64,000 nucleotides of DNA from Achromobacter xylosoxidans (GTDB lineage: Bacteria > Pseudomonadota > Gammaproteobacteria > Burkholderiales > Burkholderiaceae_B): positions 4,650,001 to 4,714,000 of the forward strand of contig NZ_LN831029.1 in assembly GCF_001457475.1 (NCBI RefSeq). Direction: 5' to 3'. The number at the start of each line of letters is the position of its first letter. The first letter of the stretch is position 1. Shown in pieces: positions 1 to 15,695 of the stretch. Below the pieces are notes generated by a model. The model saw nothing but the letters and a program-made list of their open reading frames with translations, did not search any database and was not told where the DNA came from. The position numbers were made by a program, and so were the translations under genes.

Positions 1-77
1 GGGCCTGGGACTGTAGGAACCGCCGCGCCAGGCACGGGAATTGCTCCGGCGCAAAGATTCCCGCGCCTGGAGACGCC

Positions 78-833
78 ATGTCCGCCATGACCTTGACGGT
101 GCTGACCGTCAACACCCACAAGGGCTACACCAGCTTCAACCGCCGCTACATGCTGTACGACCTGCGCGAAGCGCTGCGCTCGGCGGCGCCCGACCTGGTC
201 TTCCTGCAGGAGGTGGTGGGCGAACACCAGGATATGGCCGCGCGCCATCCAGGCGACCACGGAGCGGCGGCATCGCAGTACGAATTCCTGGCCGACACGC
301 TGTGGCGCGACTTCGCCTACGGCCGCAACGCCGTGTATCCCGCGGGCCACCATGGCAATGCCGTACTGTCGCGCTATCCGATCGCGCGCTTCGAGAACCA
401 CGACGTCAGTGTCGGCGGCCACGAGAGCCGCGGCCTGCTGCATTGCGAACTCGAGGTCCCCGGGCAGGCCGGCGCCGTCCATGCGATCTGCGTGCACCTG
501 GGGCTGCTGGCGCGCCATCGCGAACAGCAGATCGCCAGCCTGTGCCGCCTGGTGGCGCGCGACGTGCCGGCCGGCGCATCCTTGCTGATCGCGGGCGATT
601 TCAACGACTGGCGCCTGAAGGCGGACCACCTGCTGCGCGACTGCCGGGTGCAGGAGGTGTTCACGTCGCGCCTGGGACGGCCGGCCCGCACCTTTCCGGC
701 CCGCTGGCCGCTGCTGCGCCTGGACCGCATCTACGTGCGCAACGTGCGCGGCTGGCGCCCCGTGCCGCTGGCCTCGCGCGTCTGGTCGCGCCTGTCCGAC
801 CATGTGCCGATCGCGGCGGAGATCTCGCTATGA
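78..833 (+). CDS. ybhP: Endonuclease/exonuclease/phosphatase family protein (YbhP-like)
   Basis: 251-residue protein of the EEP (DNase I/inositol phosphatase-like) fold. Visible motifs are an early Asn in NTHKGY, the metal-ligand Glu in FLQEVVGEH, GDFNDW in the middle and the C-terminal SDHVPI, which together make up the two-layer metal-dependent phosphodiesterase active site. There is no obvious signal peptide. The ATG is preceded by GGAG five bases upstream. The gene overlaps clsB by ATGA, and the order EEP protein-clsB-ybhN is the same as the ybhP-ybhO-ybhN operon of E. coli, so a role in membrane phospholipid turnover beside cardiolipin synthase B is inferred. The substrate is unknown. 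Confidence 0.88.
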   Translation: MSAMTLTVLTVNTHKGYTSFNRRYMLYDLREALRSAAPDLVFLQEVVGEHQDMAARHPGDHGAAASQYEFLADTLWRDFAYGRNAVYPAGHHGNAVLSRYPIARFENHDVSVGGHESRGLLHCELEVPGQAGAVHAICVHLGLLARHREQQIASLCRLVARDVPAGASLLIAGDFNDWRLKADHLLRDCRVQEVFTSRLGRPARTFPARWPLLRLDRIYVRNVRGWRPVPLASRVWSRLSDHVPIAAEISL

Positions 834-2032
834 CGCCCCCGCCCCTGGGCTGGCGCAGCGGCAACCGCTACACGCTGCTGGAGAACGGCGAAGCCTATTT
901 TCCCGCGGTGCGCGCCGCGGTCGACGCGGCTGCCCGCGAAGTGCTGATCGAAACCTTCATCCTGTTCGACGACGCGGTCGGCCGCGACCTGCAGCGCACC
1001 CTGATCGCCGCCGCCGGACGCGGGGTCAGCGTCGACATCCTGGCCGACGGCTACGGCTCGGATGAATTGTCCGAGGAATTCCTGGCGGCTCTGACCGGCG
1101 CGGGCGTCCGCGTGCATCTGTTCGACCCGCGCCCGCGGCTATTGGGGGTGCGGACCAACCTGTTCCGGCGCATGCATCGCAAGATCGTGGCGGTGGACGG
1201 AACCTGCGCATTCGTCGGCGGCATCAATTTTTCGGCCGACCACCTGCCGGACTACGGTCCCGAAGCCAAACAGGATTACGCGGTGCGGGTGGAAGGCCCG
1301 CTGGCCGCCGACATCGCGGACTATGCGCGCGCCGCGCTGGGCGCCAATCGACCGCGTCGCCGGCGTCGCGGCCCGCTCGAGCCCATGCCGGCGGGCGATG
1401 GCGGCGGCCGCCTGGTGGTGCGCGACAACCAGGGCCACCCCACCGATATCGAACGCTACTACCGCGCCGGCCTGCGCGCGGCGCGCCAGGACGTGCTGAT
1501 CGCCAACGCCTATTTCTTCCCCGGCTACCGCCTGCTGCACGATCTGGCCAGCACCGCCCGCCGCGGCGTGCGGGTGCGCCTGCTGCTGCAAGGCGAACCC
1601 GACATGCTGGTGGCGCAGCTGGCGGCCAGCATGCTGTACGACTATCTGATCGATGCCGGCGTCGAGATCTTCGAATACTGCAAGCGGCCCCTGCACGCCA
1701 AGGTCGCCTGCGTCGACGAGGACTGGTCCACCGTGGGATCCAGCAACCTGGACCCGCTCAGCCTGGCGTTGAACCTGGAGGCCAACGTGGTGGCCCGCGA
1801 CGCCGCGCTCAATGCCAGCCTGCGCGCCAGCCTGGAACGGCTCATCGCCGAGGACTGCCGGCCGGTGCGGATGCGGCCGGGCTCGCGCCGGCGCCTGCGC
1901 CGCTTCTGGGTGGGCGTGGTGGTGTTCCATTTCCTGCGCCGCTTTCCCGCCTGGGCCGGCGCGCTGCCGGCGCACAAACCGCGCTTGCGCACGCTCGACG
2001 AGTCCGGCCAGCGCGAAGGCGAGGCGTTATGA
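830..2032 (+). CDS. clsB: Cardiolipin synthase B (phospholipase D family)
   Basis: 400-residue PLD-superfamily enzyme that would make cardiolipin by phosphatidyl transfer at the inner membrane. Both HKD motifs are intact: H116-x-K118-x4-D123 (MHRKIVAVD) and H289-x-K291-x4-D296 (LHAKVACVD), each followed by the usual GG/SS-N element (GGINFSADH and GSSNLDP). There are no N-terminal membrane helices, which is typical of ClsB rather than ClsA. The start at the ATGA overlap with the upstream gene fits translational coupling. The reading frame stays open further 5', but that stretch overlaps ybhP out of frame and carries no PLD sequence. Length matches the family (about 400). Confidence 0.93.
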   Translation: MTPPPLGWRSGNRYTLLENGEAYFPAVRAAVDAAAREVLIETFILFDDAVGRDLQRTLIAAAGRGVSVDILADGYGSDELSEEFLAALTGAGVRVHLFDPRPRLLGVRTNLFRRMHRKIVAVDGTCAFVGGINFSADHLPDYGPEAKQDYAVRVEGPLAADIADYARAALGANRPRRRRRGPLEPMPAGDGGGRLVVRDNQGHPTDIERYYRAGLRAARQDVLIANAYFFPGYRLLHDLASTARRGVRVRLLLQGEPDMLVAQLAASMLYDYLIDAGVEIFEYCKRPLHAKVACVDEDWSTVGSSNLDPLSLALNLEANVVARDAALNASLRASLERLIAEDCRPVRMRPGSRRRLRRFWVGVVVFHFLRRFPAWAGALPAHKPRLRTLDESGQREGEAL

Positions 2033-3012
2033 GCCTGTACCGTTCCCGCCTGATGCGCGCGGCCCGGCATCGTTGGCCGCGCATCAAGAAGGTGCTGCCC
2101 TGGGTGGTGCTGGCAGTGGCGGCGGCCCTGCTGGTGTATTTCGGCAGCTCGGTCGACTGGCCGCAGGTCTGGCAGGCCGTGCGGCGGATCCCGCGCGATA
2201 CGGTCCTGCTGGCCGCCGCCCTGGTGGCGCCGGCCTACCTGGCGTACGCGGCCATGGACCTGCTGGGCCGGCGCTACACCGGCCATTCCCTGGCCTGGCC
2301 CAAAGTGCTGGGCGTGGCGATGCTGAGCTATGCGCTGAACCTGAACCTGGGCGTGCTGGTAGGCGGCCTGGGCGCGCGGCTGCGCCTGTATGCCCGGCTC
2401 GGCTGCCGCAAGTCCGTCGCCACGCGGGTGGCGTTGTTCTCGGCGGTGTCGAACTGGGTCGGCTATGGATGGGTGGCCGGCGTGTTGTTCGCCAGCGGCG
2501 CGATCGTGGTGCCGGCGGGCTGGGAAATCGGCGGCGGCATGCTGCGGCTGCTGGGGGTGGGGCTGCTGGCGATGGCCATTGCCTATGCGTGGGTCTGCGC
2601 GCGCGCCACGCGGCGCGCGGCCACGTGGATGGGAATGCGGGTGACGCTGCCGCGGGGACGCATGGCTGCCCTGCAAAGCGTGACGGCGGGGCTGTCGTGG
2701 ATGCTGATGGGCGCCATCATGTATGTGCTGCTGCAGGGCAAAGTCGCCTATCCGATGGTGCTGGGCATCCTGCTGTGCACCAGCTTCGCGGCGGTGGTGA
2801 CCCGGGTGCCGGGCGGCCTGGGCACCACCGAAGCGATCTTCGTGGCGGCCCTGTCCCCGCGGCTGCCGGCGGCCGAGGTGCTGGGCGCGGCGCTCGGCTA
2901 TCGCGCGCTGTACGCGCTGGCGCCCCTGTGCCTGGCCCTGCTGGCCTTTGCCGCGGTCGAGATCCGCCTGGGCTGGCGCAGGCGCCACCCCCAGCCGGTG
3001 TCGGGCCAATGA
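2029..3012 (+). CDS. ybhN: YbhN/UPF0104 family integral membrane protein (LPG synthase TM-domain type)
   Basis: 327-residue polytopic membrane protein with about eight hydrophobic segments, starting with a cationic N-terminus and a first helix around residues 22-42 (LPWVVLAVAAALLVYFG). The conserved family features GGLGARLRLY and RVPGGLGTTEA are present. The family shares its transmembrane domain with lysylphosphatidylglycerol synthases but lacks the catalytic C-terminal domain, so a flippase or lipid-handling role is only an inference. ATG overlaps the clsB stop by four bases (ATGA), completing the ybhP-clsB-ybhN operon. It is the last gene before a 189-base gap to glgA. Confidence 0.85.
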   Translation: MSLYRSRLMRAARHRWPRIKKVLPWVVLAVAAALLVYFGSSVDWPQVWQAVRRIPRDTVLLAAALVAPAYLAYAAMDLLGRRYTGHSLAWPKVLGVAMLSYALNLNLGVLVGGLGARLRLYARLGCRKSVATRVALFSAVSNWVGYGWVAGVLFASGAIVVPAGWEIGGGMLRLLGVGLLAMAIAYAWVCARATRRAATWMGMRVTLPRGRMAALQSVTAGLSWMLMGAIMYVLLQGKVAYPMVLGILLCTSFAAVVTRVPGGLGTTEAIFVAALSPRLPAAEVLGAALGYRALYALAPLCLALLAFAAVEIRLGWRRRHPQPVSGQ

Positions 3013-3046
3013 TTACAAAAAGGGGCACAAAAGGCGTAACGCAAGG

Positions 3047-3060
3047 GGTTGGCGCCAACC
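3047..3060. promoter_or_regulatory. 14-bp perfect palindrome upstream of glgA
   Basis: GGTTGGCGCCAACC is a perfect palindrome in the 189-base gap between ybhN and glgA, 141 bases before the glgA start. It could be an operator for the glg/tre operon, since it lies in the only sizeable non-coding stretch in front of that operon. No convincing -35/-10 pair was found next to it. Confidence 0.3.
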
Positions 3061-3201
3061 GGCAACGACCGGAGGCGGCGCCAGGGGCCACGGCCATGGC
3101 GCGCTCTCGCCGGCGCGGCGCCGGGCATGCCACTTGCGTAGGGACGAGTCTTGCGGACATGGCCCCGGTTCCCGAGGCCCTCCGCCGACTCCGGAGCAAG
3201 C

Positions 3202-4773
3202 ATGGCGACAACAAGAATTCTCATCGTGGCGGCAGAAGCGTTCCCCCTGGCAAAGACCGGGGGCCTGGGCGACGCCATCACCGGCATGGCGCGCGCGCTG
3301 GCCCAGGCGCACATGCAACCGACACTATTGCTGCCCGCCTATCGCGGCGTTGCGCAACGCCTGCGGCCGGCGCGCCCGGTGGCCGACCTGGCGGGCCTGC
3401 CCGGCGGCGACGCGCGCCTGCTGGCGGGGGTCTGCCCGCAGTCGGGCCTGTCGTTCCTGCTGCTGGAAAACGACGCGCTGTACGACCGCGCCGGCCTGTA
3501 CCTTGACGACAACGGCCAGGAATATGCCGACAACGCGCTGCGCTACGCGGCCCTGGCCCATGCCGCGGTGCGCATCGCCCAGGGCCTGCCCGGCCTGCCG
3601 CGCCCCGAACTGGTGCACGCGCATGACTGGCATGCGGCGTTGACGCCGCTATTGCTGCGCGCCACGGGCGTCACGGACGTGAAAAGCGTCCTGACGATCC
3701 ACAACCTCGCCTTCCAGGGGCCGGCGGCGCTCGAGGATGCGCCCCTGCTGGGAGTTCCCGCGCCATTCCTGGGCGAAGACGGCGCGCAGGCCTGGGGCCG
3801 CCTGAATTTCATGAAGGCGGGAATCCGCTATGCCGACCGCGTCACCACCGTCAGCCATCGCTACGCCCGCGAGATCCTGACCCCCGAATTCGGCTGCGGA
3901 CTGGACGGCGTGCTGCGCGAGCGCGCGGCCGACCTGTGCGCGATCGCCAACGGCATCGACACGCAGCTGTGGAACCCGGCGCGCGATCCGCACCTGGGAC
4001 CGCTGCGCTACCACCCCGACGACCTGGCCAACAAGCGCCTGTGCAAGGCCGCCGCCCAGCGCGAATACGGCCTGCGCGAAGACCCGCAGGCCACGCTGCT
4101 GATCATGTGCAGCCGGTTGACGGGACAGAAAATGGCCGACGTGGCGGCGCTGGCGCTGCCGCGGGCGCTGGAAGCCCATCCGGCGCTGCAGGTCGCGGTG
4201 CTGGGCCAGGGGGAACGCCACCTCGAAGCCGCGCTGCGGGACCTGAGCCAGCGCTATCCCGGGCGCTGCGCGGTGCGCATTGGTTACGAGGAAGCCGGCG
4301 CCCACCGGCTGCAGGCGGCCGGCGACATCCTGCTGCACGGCAGCCGCTTCGAACCCTTCGGCCTGACCCCCCTTTACGCCATGCGGTATGGCACCTTGCC
4401 GATCGGCTCGCGGGTCGGCGGCATGGCCGACACGATCAAGGACCCGGGACCGCAGCAACCGCTGACCGCCATGGCCGGCGCCACCGGCGTGCTGTTCGAC
4501 GGCAGCGCGCCCGAGGACATGGCGGCGGCGATTTCGCGCGCGCTCCATCTGCATCAACACGCCACCTTGTGGCGCGCCATGCAGCGCAACGCCATGACCG
4601 CGGATTTCAGCTGGCGCCCCGCCGTGGCGGAGTACCTGGCGCTGTTTCGCTCGCTCACGGGCGACGCGCCCGCCCCGCTGGCCGGCGGCGCGCAACCGCT
4701 GCCGGAGATCGCCACGCCGCGACTGCGGCGCGTGCGCCAGGCGTCGACGCTCGGCGCCCCCGCGCCGCTGTAG
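3202..4773 (+). CDS. glgA: Glycogen synthase GlgA (GT5)
   Basis: 523-residue glucosyltransferase that extends alpha-1,4-glucan from ADP-glucose. The N-terminal K18-T-G-G-L-G-D signature binds the ADP-sugar and the C-terminal half holds GSRFEPFGLTPLYAMRYG with the GT-B E-x7-E motif. The ATG at 3202 has GGAG five bases upstream. An in-frame TTG at 3151 would add 17 residues and has no good ribosome site, so it was rejected. First gene of an eight-gene operon. It is 9 bases before glgE rather than overlapping. No glgC (ADP-glucose pyrophosphorylase) lies in the window, so the ADP-glucose source must be elsewhere. Confidence 0.93.
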   Translation: MATTRILIVAAEAFPLAKTGGLGDAITGMARALAQAHMQPTLLLPAYRGVAQRLRPARPVADLAGLPGGDARLLAGVCPQSGLSFLLLENDALYDRAGLYLDDNGQEYADNALRYAALAHAAVRIAQGLPGLPRPELVHAHDWHAALTPLLLRATGVTDVKSVLTIHNLAFQGPAALEDAPLLGVPAPFLGEDGAQAWGRLNFMKAGIRYADRVTTVSHRYAREILTPEFGCGLDGVLRERAADLCAIANGIDTQLWNPARDPHLGPLRYHPDDLANKRLCKAAAQREYGLREDPQATLLIMCSRLTGQKMADVAALALPRALEAHPALQVAVLGQGERHLEAALRDLSQRYPGRCAVRIGYEEAGAHRLQAAGDILLHGSRFEPFGLTPLYAMRYGTLPIGSRVGGMADTIKDPGPQQPLTAMAGATGVLFDGSAPEDMAAAISRALHLHQHATLWRAMQRNAMTADFSWRPAVAEYLALFRSLTGDAPAPLAGGAQPLPEIATPRLRRVRQASTLGAPAPL

Positions 4774-4782
4774 GAGCCGCGC

Positions 4783-7700
4783 ATGGCAGCCCCCTCCTCC
4801 TCGTCCGGCAACCCGCACATGCCGCGCATCTACTACGCGCGCGCCGGCCTGCCGGCCGAGGCCGCGGCGCGTGAGCCGCTGCTGGCCGGCTTGCGCCACG
4901 AGGGTTTCACGGCGGTGCTGGTGCCGGTTCCCTGGCTCTGCCCGCCCGGCGCGCGCTCGCTGGCCCCGGTCGATGCCGACCTGGCGGCGGCGCCGGACGG
5001 GCGCACCGAACCGCTGCCGGCGAGGCTGGCGCGCGATGCCCGCAGCGCCGCGGACCATGGCTTGGCGCTGCTGCTGCGGCTCGAGTTGCAACGGGTGGCC
5101 CGCCAGGCCCATGGCGCCACCGCCCCCGCCGCCTGGTACCAGGACCCGGTCGATGACCCGGCGCGCGATCCGCGCCTGCCCTGGCGCGAGCACGACGTGC
5201 GGCAGCTGCGCGACGGCCCGCCCGCGGGTTTCATCGAGGCCTGGGCGGCGCGGCTGCTGCGCTGGACGCGCAGCGGCGTGGCCGGCTACGTGGTACAGCC
5301 GCCGCCCATGCTCGATGCGCCCGCCTGGCGGGCATTGTTCGAACCGTCGCGCCAGCTCAATGGCGACCTGCGCTGCCTGGCATGGACCCCGGGCCTGCCG
5401 CCCGCGGCGCTGGAACGCCTGCGCGGCGCGGGTTTCGACGCGGTCTTCTGCTCGCTGCCGTGGTGGGACTACCGCGCGCCGTGGCTGGCCGAGGAACTGG
5501 AGCGCCTGCATGCGGTGGCGCCCGTGATCGCCCCCACCTGTGCCCTGGAGGGAGACGAACCGGAGCCGGACGAGGACACGTCCGAGCGCCCCGCCGTCGA
5601 CACCCGCCGGGGCTGGGCGGCGGCGTTCTGCGCCGCCGGCTGGCTCGCCGGAGACCTCGACCGCGCGGCCGGCGCCGCCCGCGTCAACTCCTGGCTGCGC
5701 GAGGCGCATGTCGCCGGCCCGCCGCGCATCGTCGTCGGCCGCGACGGCGGCGCCACCTTGCTGCTGCGCGCGACCGGCGACCAGGGCGCCGTGCTGCTGG
5801 CGCTCAATCCCGACGACACGGGCGCCGCGCGCGTCGACTGGGACCTGGCCGCCGGCCTGCTGCCCGCGGGCGCGATCAAGCCCCGCGACGACGCCCCGGC
5901 CGATGACACGCTGGCGCCCGCGGCCTGCGCCCGCTACGACGTGTCGGCGGCGCTGCCCGTATGCGCCGCGCCGCGCAACGCGGCCATGCTGCGCAATGAC
6001 GCCGGCGCGCAAGCGCGCGTGGCCATCGAACAGGTCGCGCCCTCGGTGGACGCCGGCGCGCATGCCGTCAAATGTCGCGTGCACGAACTGGTCCGGGTGC
6101 AGGCCGACATCTTCATGGACGGGCATGACCGGCTGGCGGCCGAGCTGCGCTGGCGCGCCGACGACGAACCCGCCTGGCACAGCGTGCCGATGTCCCTGGC
6201 CACCAACGACCGCTGGGACGCCGCCTTCCGGCCAGGGCGGATCGGGCCCCACGCCTTCCAGGTCGCGGCCTGGTACGACGCCTGGGAAAGCTACCGGCAC
6301 GAGCTGGAGGTCAAGCATGCCGCCGGCGCCAGCCTGCGGCTGGAGCGCGAGGAAGGCCTGCAACTGCTGCGCGAGGCCGACCAGCGCGGCGGGCAGGACG
6401 CCCCGCCCGGCGCCGGCGCCGGCCTCATCAAGCGCGCGCTCAAGCTTTGCGCGGCGCGCGATGCCCAGGCCGAACCCGATGCGGACCAGATCGAGATGCT
6501 GCTCAGCCCCGCCCTGGCCCAGGCCATGCGGACGCTGGACAGCCGCCCGTTCGAGTCGCTGTCCGCCATCTACCCGGTCTGGGTCGACCGGCCGCAGGCC
6601 GTGCACGCCGCCTGGTATGAGCTGTTTCCCCGTTCGCAGGCGGCCGAGCCCGGCCGGCATGGCACGTTCGATGACGTCATCGCGCGCCTGCCCGACATCC
6701 GCGAAATGGGCTTCGACGTGCTCTACCTGCCGCCGATCCATCCCATCGGCCAGGCCAACCGCAAAGGGCGCAACAACAGCCTGAGCGCCAGACCGGACGA
6801 TGTCGGCAGCCCTTACGCCATCGGCTCGCCGGCCGGCGGCCACGACGCCATCGAACCGCGCCTGGGCACCCTGGCGGACTTCCTGCGGCTGGTCAGGGCG
6901 GCCGAGCGGCATGGCCTTGAAATGGCCCTGGACTTCGCCATCCAGTGCTCGCCCGACCATCCCTGGCTGAGCCAGCATCCCGACTGGTTCTCGTGGCGGC
7001 CCGACGGATCGCTGCGCTATGCCGAGAATCCGCCGAAGAAGTACCAGGACATCGTCAACGTGGCGTTCTACGGCCCCGCGCCCAAGCGCGCCCGCAAGCT
7101 CGGCCTGTGGCGCGCGCTGCGCGACATCGTGCTGTTCTGGGTGGGACACGGCGTGCGCATCTTCCGCGTCGACAACCCGCATACCAAGCCCTTGCCCTTC
7201 TGGCAGTGGCTGATCGCCGAAGTCCATGCGCGCCATCCGGACGTGCTGTTCCTGTCCGAAGCCTTCACCCGGCCCAAGATGATGTACCGGCTGGCCAAGG
7301 TGGGATTCACGCAGTCGTACACCTACTTCACCTGGCGCAACGACAAGGCCGAGCTCGAAGCCTACCTGCAAGAGATCTCGCATGCGCCAGCCGCGGATTT
7401 CTTCCGCCCGCACTTCTTCGTCAACACGCCGGACATCAATCCGGTCTTCCTGCAGACCAGCGGCCGTCCCGGCTTCCTGATCCGCGCGGCCTTGGCGGCG
7501 CTGGGCTCGGGCCTGTGGGGCGTCTACAGCGGCTTCGAACTGTGCGAGGCCGCGCCGGTGCCGGGCAAGGAGGAATACCTGGATTCGGAAAAATACGAGC
7601 TGCGCCAGCGCGACTGGCGCCAGCCCGGCAACATCCGCGCCGACATCGCCCGCCTGAACCAATTGCGCCAGGCCAACCCCGCCCTGCAGAGCCACCGCGG

Positions 7701-7972
7701 CCTGACGCTGGCGGCAAGCGGCAACGACCGCGTCATCGCCTTCGCCAAGGCCACGCCGGGCAACGGCAACGTGGTGCTGGCGGCCATCAGCCTGGATCCG
7801 TTCCATCCCCAGACGGCCCGGGTCGAGCCGCCCTACGCGCTGTTCGCGCCGCCCTGGCCGGACGGCCTGGTGGCCGAGGACCTGCTGGCCGGCCAGCGCG
7901 AAACCTGGCGCGGCGAGCACGAGGTGGCGTTGTCCCCCGACCAACCCTATCGCATCTGGCGGCTGTCGCGTC

Positions 7973-7980
<8 letters not shown>
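4783..7980 (+). CDS. glgE: Alpha-1,4-glucan:maltose-1-phosphate maltosyltransferase with long N-terminal GH13-like extension
   Basis: 1065 residues, about 400 longer than classical GlgE (about 660). The C-terminal portion from about residue 400 is a full GlgE: a beta-sandwich (residues about 410-530), then the GH13_3 barrel with nucleophile D797 in RVDNPHTKP, acid/base E826 in LSEAFTRP and D884 in NTPDI. It transfers maltosyl units from maltose-1-phosphate to glucan ends. The N-terminal 400 residues look like a decayed GH13 barrel (PVPWLCPPG, LLLRLELQRV, SLPWWDYRAPWL) without recognisable catalytic Asp/Glu motifs. The ATG follows TAGGAG at the glgA stop. M13 (4819) is an alternative start. 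The 3' end overlaps treS/pep2 by 8 bases. Confidence 0.92.
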
Positions 7981-13577
<5,597 letters not shown>

Positions 13578-13581
<4 letters not shown>

Positions 13582-15695
13582 CCATGGATCCCTCTCTGTT
13601 GACCCGCATGACCGCCGGCCAGCCCTATCCGCTCGGCGCCGTCAGCGATGGCCTGGGCGTGAACTTCGCCGTTTTCTCGGCCAACGCCACGCGCATCGAA
13701 GTGTGCGTGTTCGACAGCCGCGGCCGCAAGGAACTGCGCCGCTTCGACCTGCCGGAGTGCACCGACGAGATCTGGCACGGCTACCTGCCCGACGCCCAGC
13801 CCGGGCTGGTCTACGGTTTGCGGGCCCACGGCCCGTACGACCCGCGCAACGGCCATCGCTTCAATCCGCACAAGCTGCTGCTGGACCCGTACGCGCGCCA
13901 GCTGACCGGCCCCGTGAACTGGAGCGACGCGCTGTTCGGCTACCGCCTGAACCACGCCCGCGCCGACCTGACGATGGACCGCCGCGACAGCGCGCCCGCC
14001 ATGCCCAAGGCGGTGGTCGCCGAGGACCTGCCCTTCAACTGGGGCAACAGCAAGCCCCCGCGCACCGGCTGGAGCGACAGCGTCATCTACGAAGTCCACC
14101 TGCGCGGCGCCTCGATGCAGCGCGAGGACCTGCGCCAGCCGCTGCGCGGCACCAGCGCCGCGCTGGCCGACCCGCGCTTCATCGAACACCTGCAACGCCT
14201 GGGCGTCACCGCCGTCGAACTGCTGCCGGTGCACGCGTTCCTGCAGGACCGCTTCCTGCTCGAACGCGGACTGCGCAACTATTGGGGCTACAACACGCTG
14301 TCGTTCTTCGCGCCCGAACCCTCCTATCTGCAGCACGGGCCCAACGACCTGCGCCAGGCCATCCGGCGGCTGCACGCGGCCGGCCTGGAGGTCATCCTGG
14401 ACGTGGTCTACAACCATACCTGCGAAGGCAACGAGCTGGGCCCCACGCTGTCCTGGCGCGGCCTGGACAATGCCAGCTACTACCGCCTGGTTCCGGGCGA
14501 GGAACGCCACTACATCAACGACACCGGCTGCGGCAATACGGTCAACCTGTCGCACCCCCGGGTGCTGCAGATGGTGACCGACTCGCTGCGCTACTGGGTG
14601 CGTTCCTACGGCGTGGACGGCTTTCGCTTCGACCTGGGCGTCACCCTGGGGCGGGAAGGCACCGGCTTCGATCCCGGCTCGGGCTTCTTCGACGCCCTGC
14701 TGCAGGACCCGGAGCTGGCGCATGCCAAGCTCATTTCCGAGCCGTGGGACATCGGCCCGGACGGCTATCAGCTGGGCAACCATCCGCCCGGCTTCGCCGA
14801 ATGGAACGATCGCTACCGCGATACGGTGCGGCGCTACTGGCGCGGGGACGACGGCCAGCGCGGCGACATGGCGGCCCGGCTGACCGGTTCGCGCGACGTA
14901 TTCGACCGCCGCCACCGTCGCCCCTGGGCCAGCGTCAATTTCGTGGCCTCGCACGACGGCTTCACCGTGCGCGACGTGGTCAGCTACGACGGCCGGCACA
15001 ACGAGGCCAACGGCGAAAACGGCGACGACGGCCATCCCGAGAACTACAGCAGCAACTGGGGCGAGGAAGGCCCGAGCACCGATGAAGCGGTGCTGGAGCG
15101 CCGCGCCCGCGTGCAGCGCGCGCTGCTGGCGACGCTGTGCCTGTCCGATGGCACCCCGATGCTGCTGGCCGGCGACGAATTCGGCAACAGCCAGGAGGGC
15201 AACAACAACGCCTACTGCCAGGACAACCCGCTGTCCTGGCTGGACTGGACGCAGGCGCAAAGCGATGAAGGCCGCGCCTTGAGCCAGATGGTGGCGCGCG
15301 CGCTGGCGCTGCGGCGCGGCCACCCGGCGCTGCGCGCGGCCCGCTACGGCGATGCCGCGCGCGAGATATGTCCGGGCGTGGCCGCCATCGACTGGTTCAA
15401 CCCCGACGGCCACCCCATCGAACCGGCATCCTGGGAGGACGCCGGCGCCAAGGCCATGGCCCTGCGGCGCGCCGCCCTGCGCGAGGACGGCAGCGCCGAC
15501 GTCACGCTGCTGCTGCTCAATCCGGGCAGCGAAGCGCAGCCGTTCACCCTGCCGTCGCCGACGCTGGCCTGGATACGCGAACTGGACTCGTCCGCGCCGG
15601 CCGCGGCCGCGCCGGTCCATGGCGCCGAAGTCACGGTGCAGGCCCAAAGCCTGCTGCTGCTGGCCGCCGCGCCCGTCCCCGGACAAGCATCATGA
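13578..15695 (+). CDS. glgX: Glycogen debranching enzyme GlgX (isoamylase type)
   Basis: 705-residue GH13_11 enzyme that cleaves alpha-1,6 linkages of short side chains in limit dextrin. It has an N-terminal CBM48 (residues about 15-110: [23 protein letters not shown]) and a barrel with D352 (GFRFDLG), E388 (ISEPWD) and D460 (ASHDGFT). ATG 13578 overlaps the glgB stop, and a second ATG at 13584 is two codons downstream. In this operon it feeds linear chains to TreY, as in classical treX-treY-treZ clusters. Confidence 0.94.

Noticed and set aside
1..77. Possible end of an upstream gene (TAG at 14-16)
   Set aside because: Too little sequence to tell whether it is coding.
41..829. Upstream extension of clsB
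   Set aside because: Out-of-frame shadow of the EEP-family gene; PLD sequence starts only at 830.
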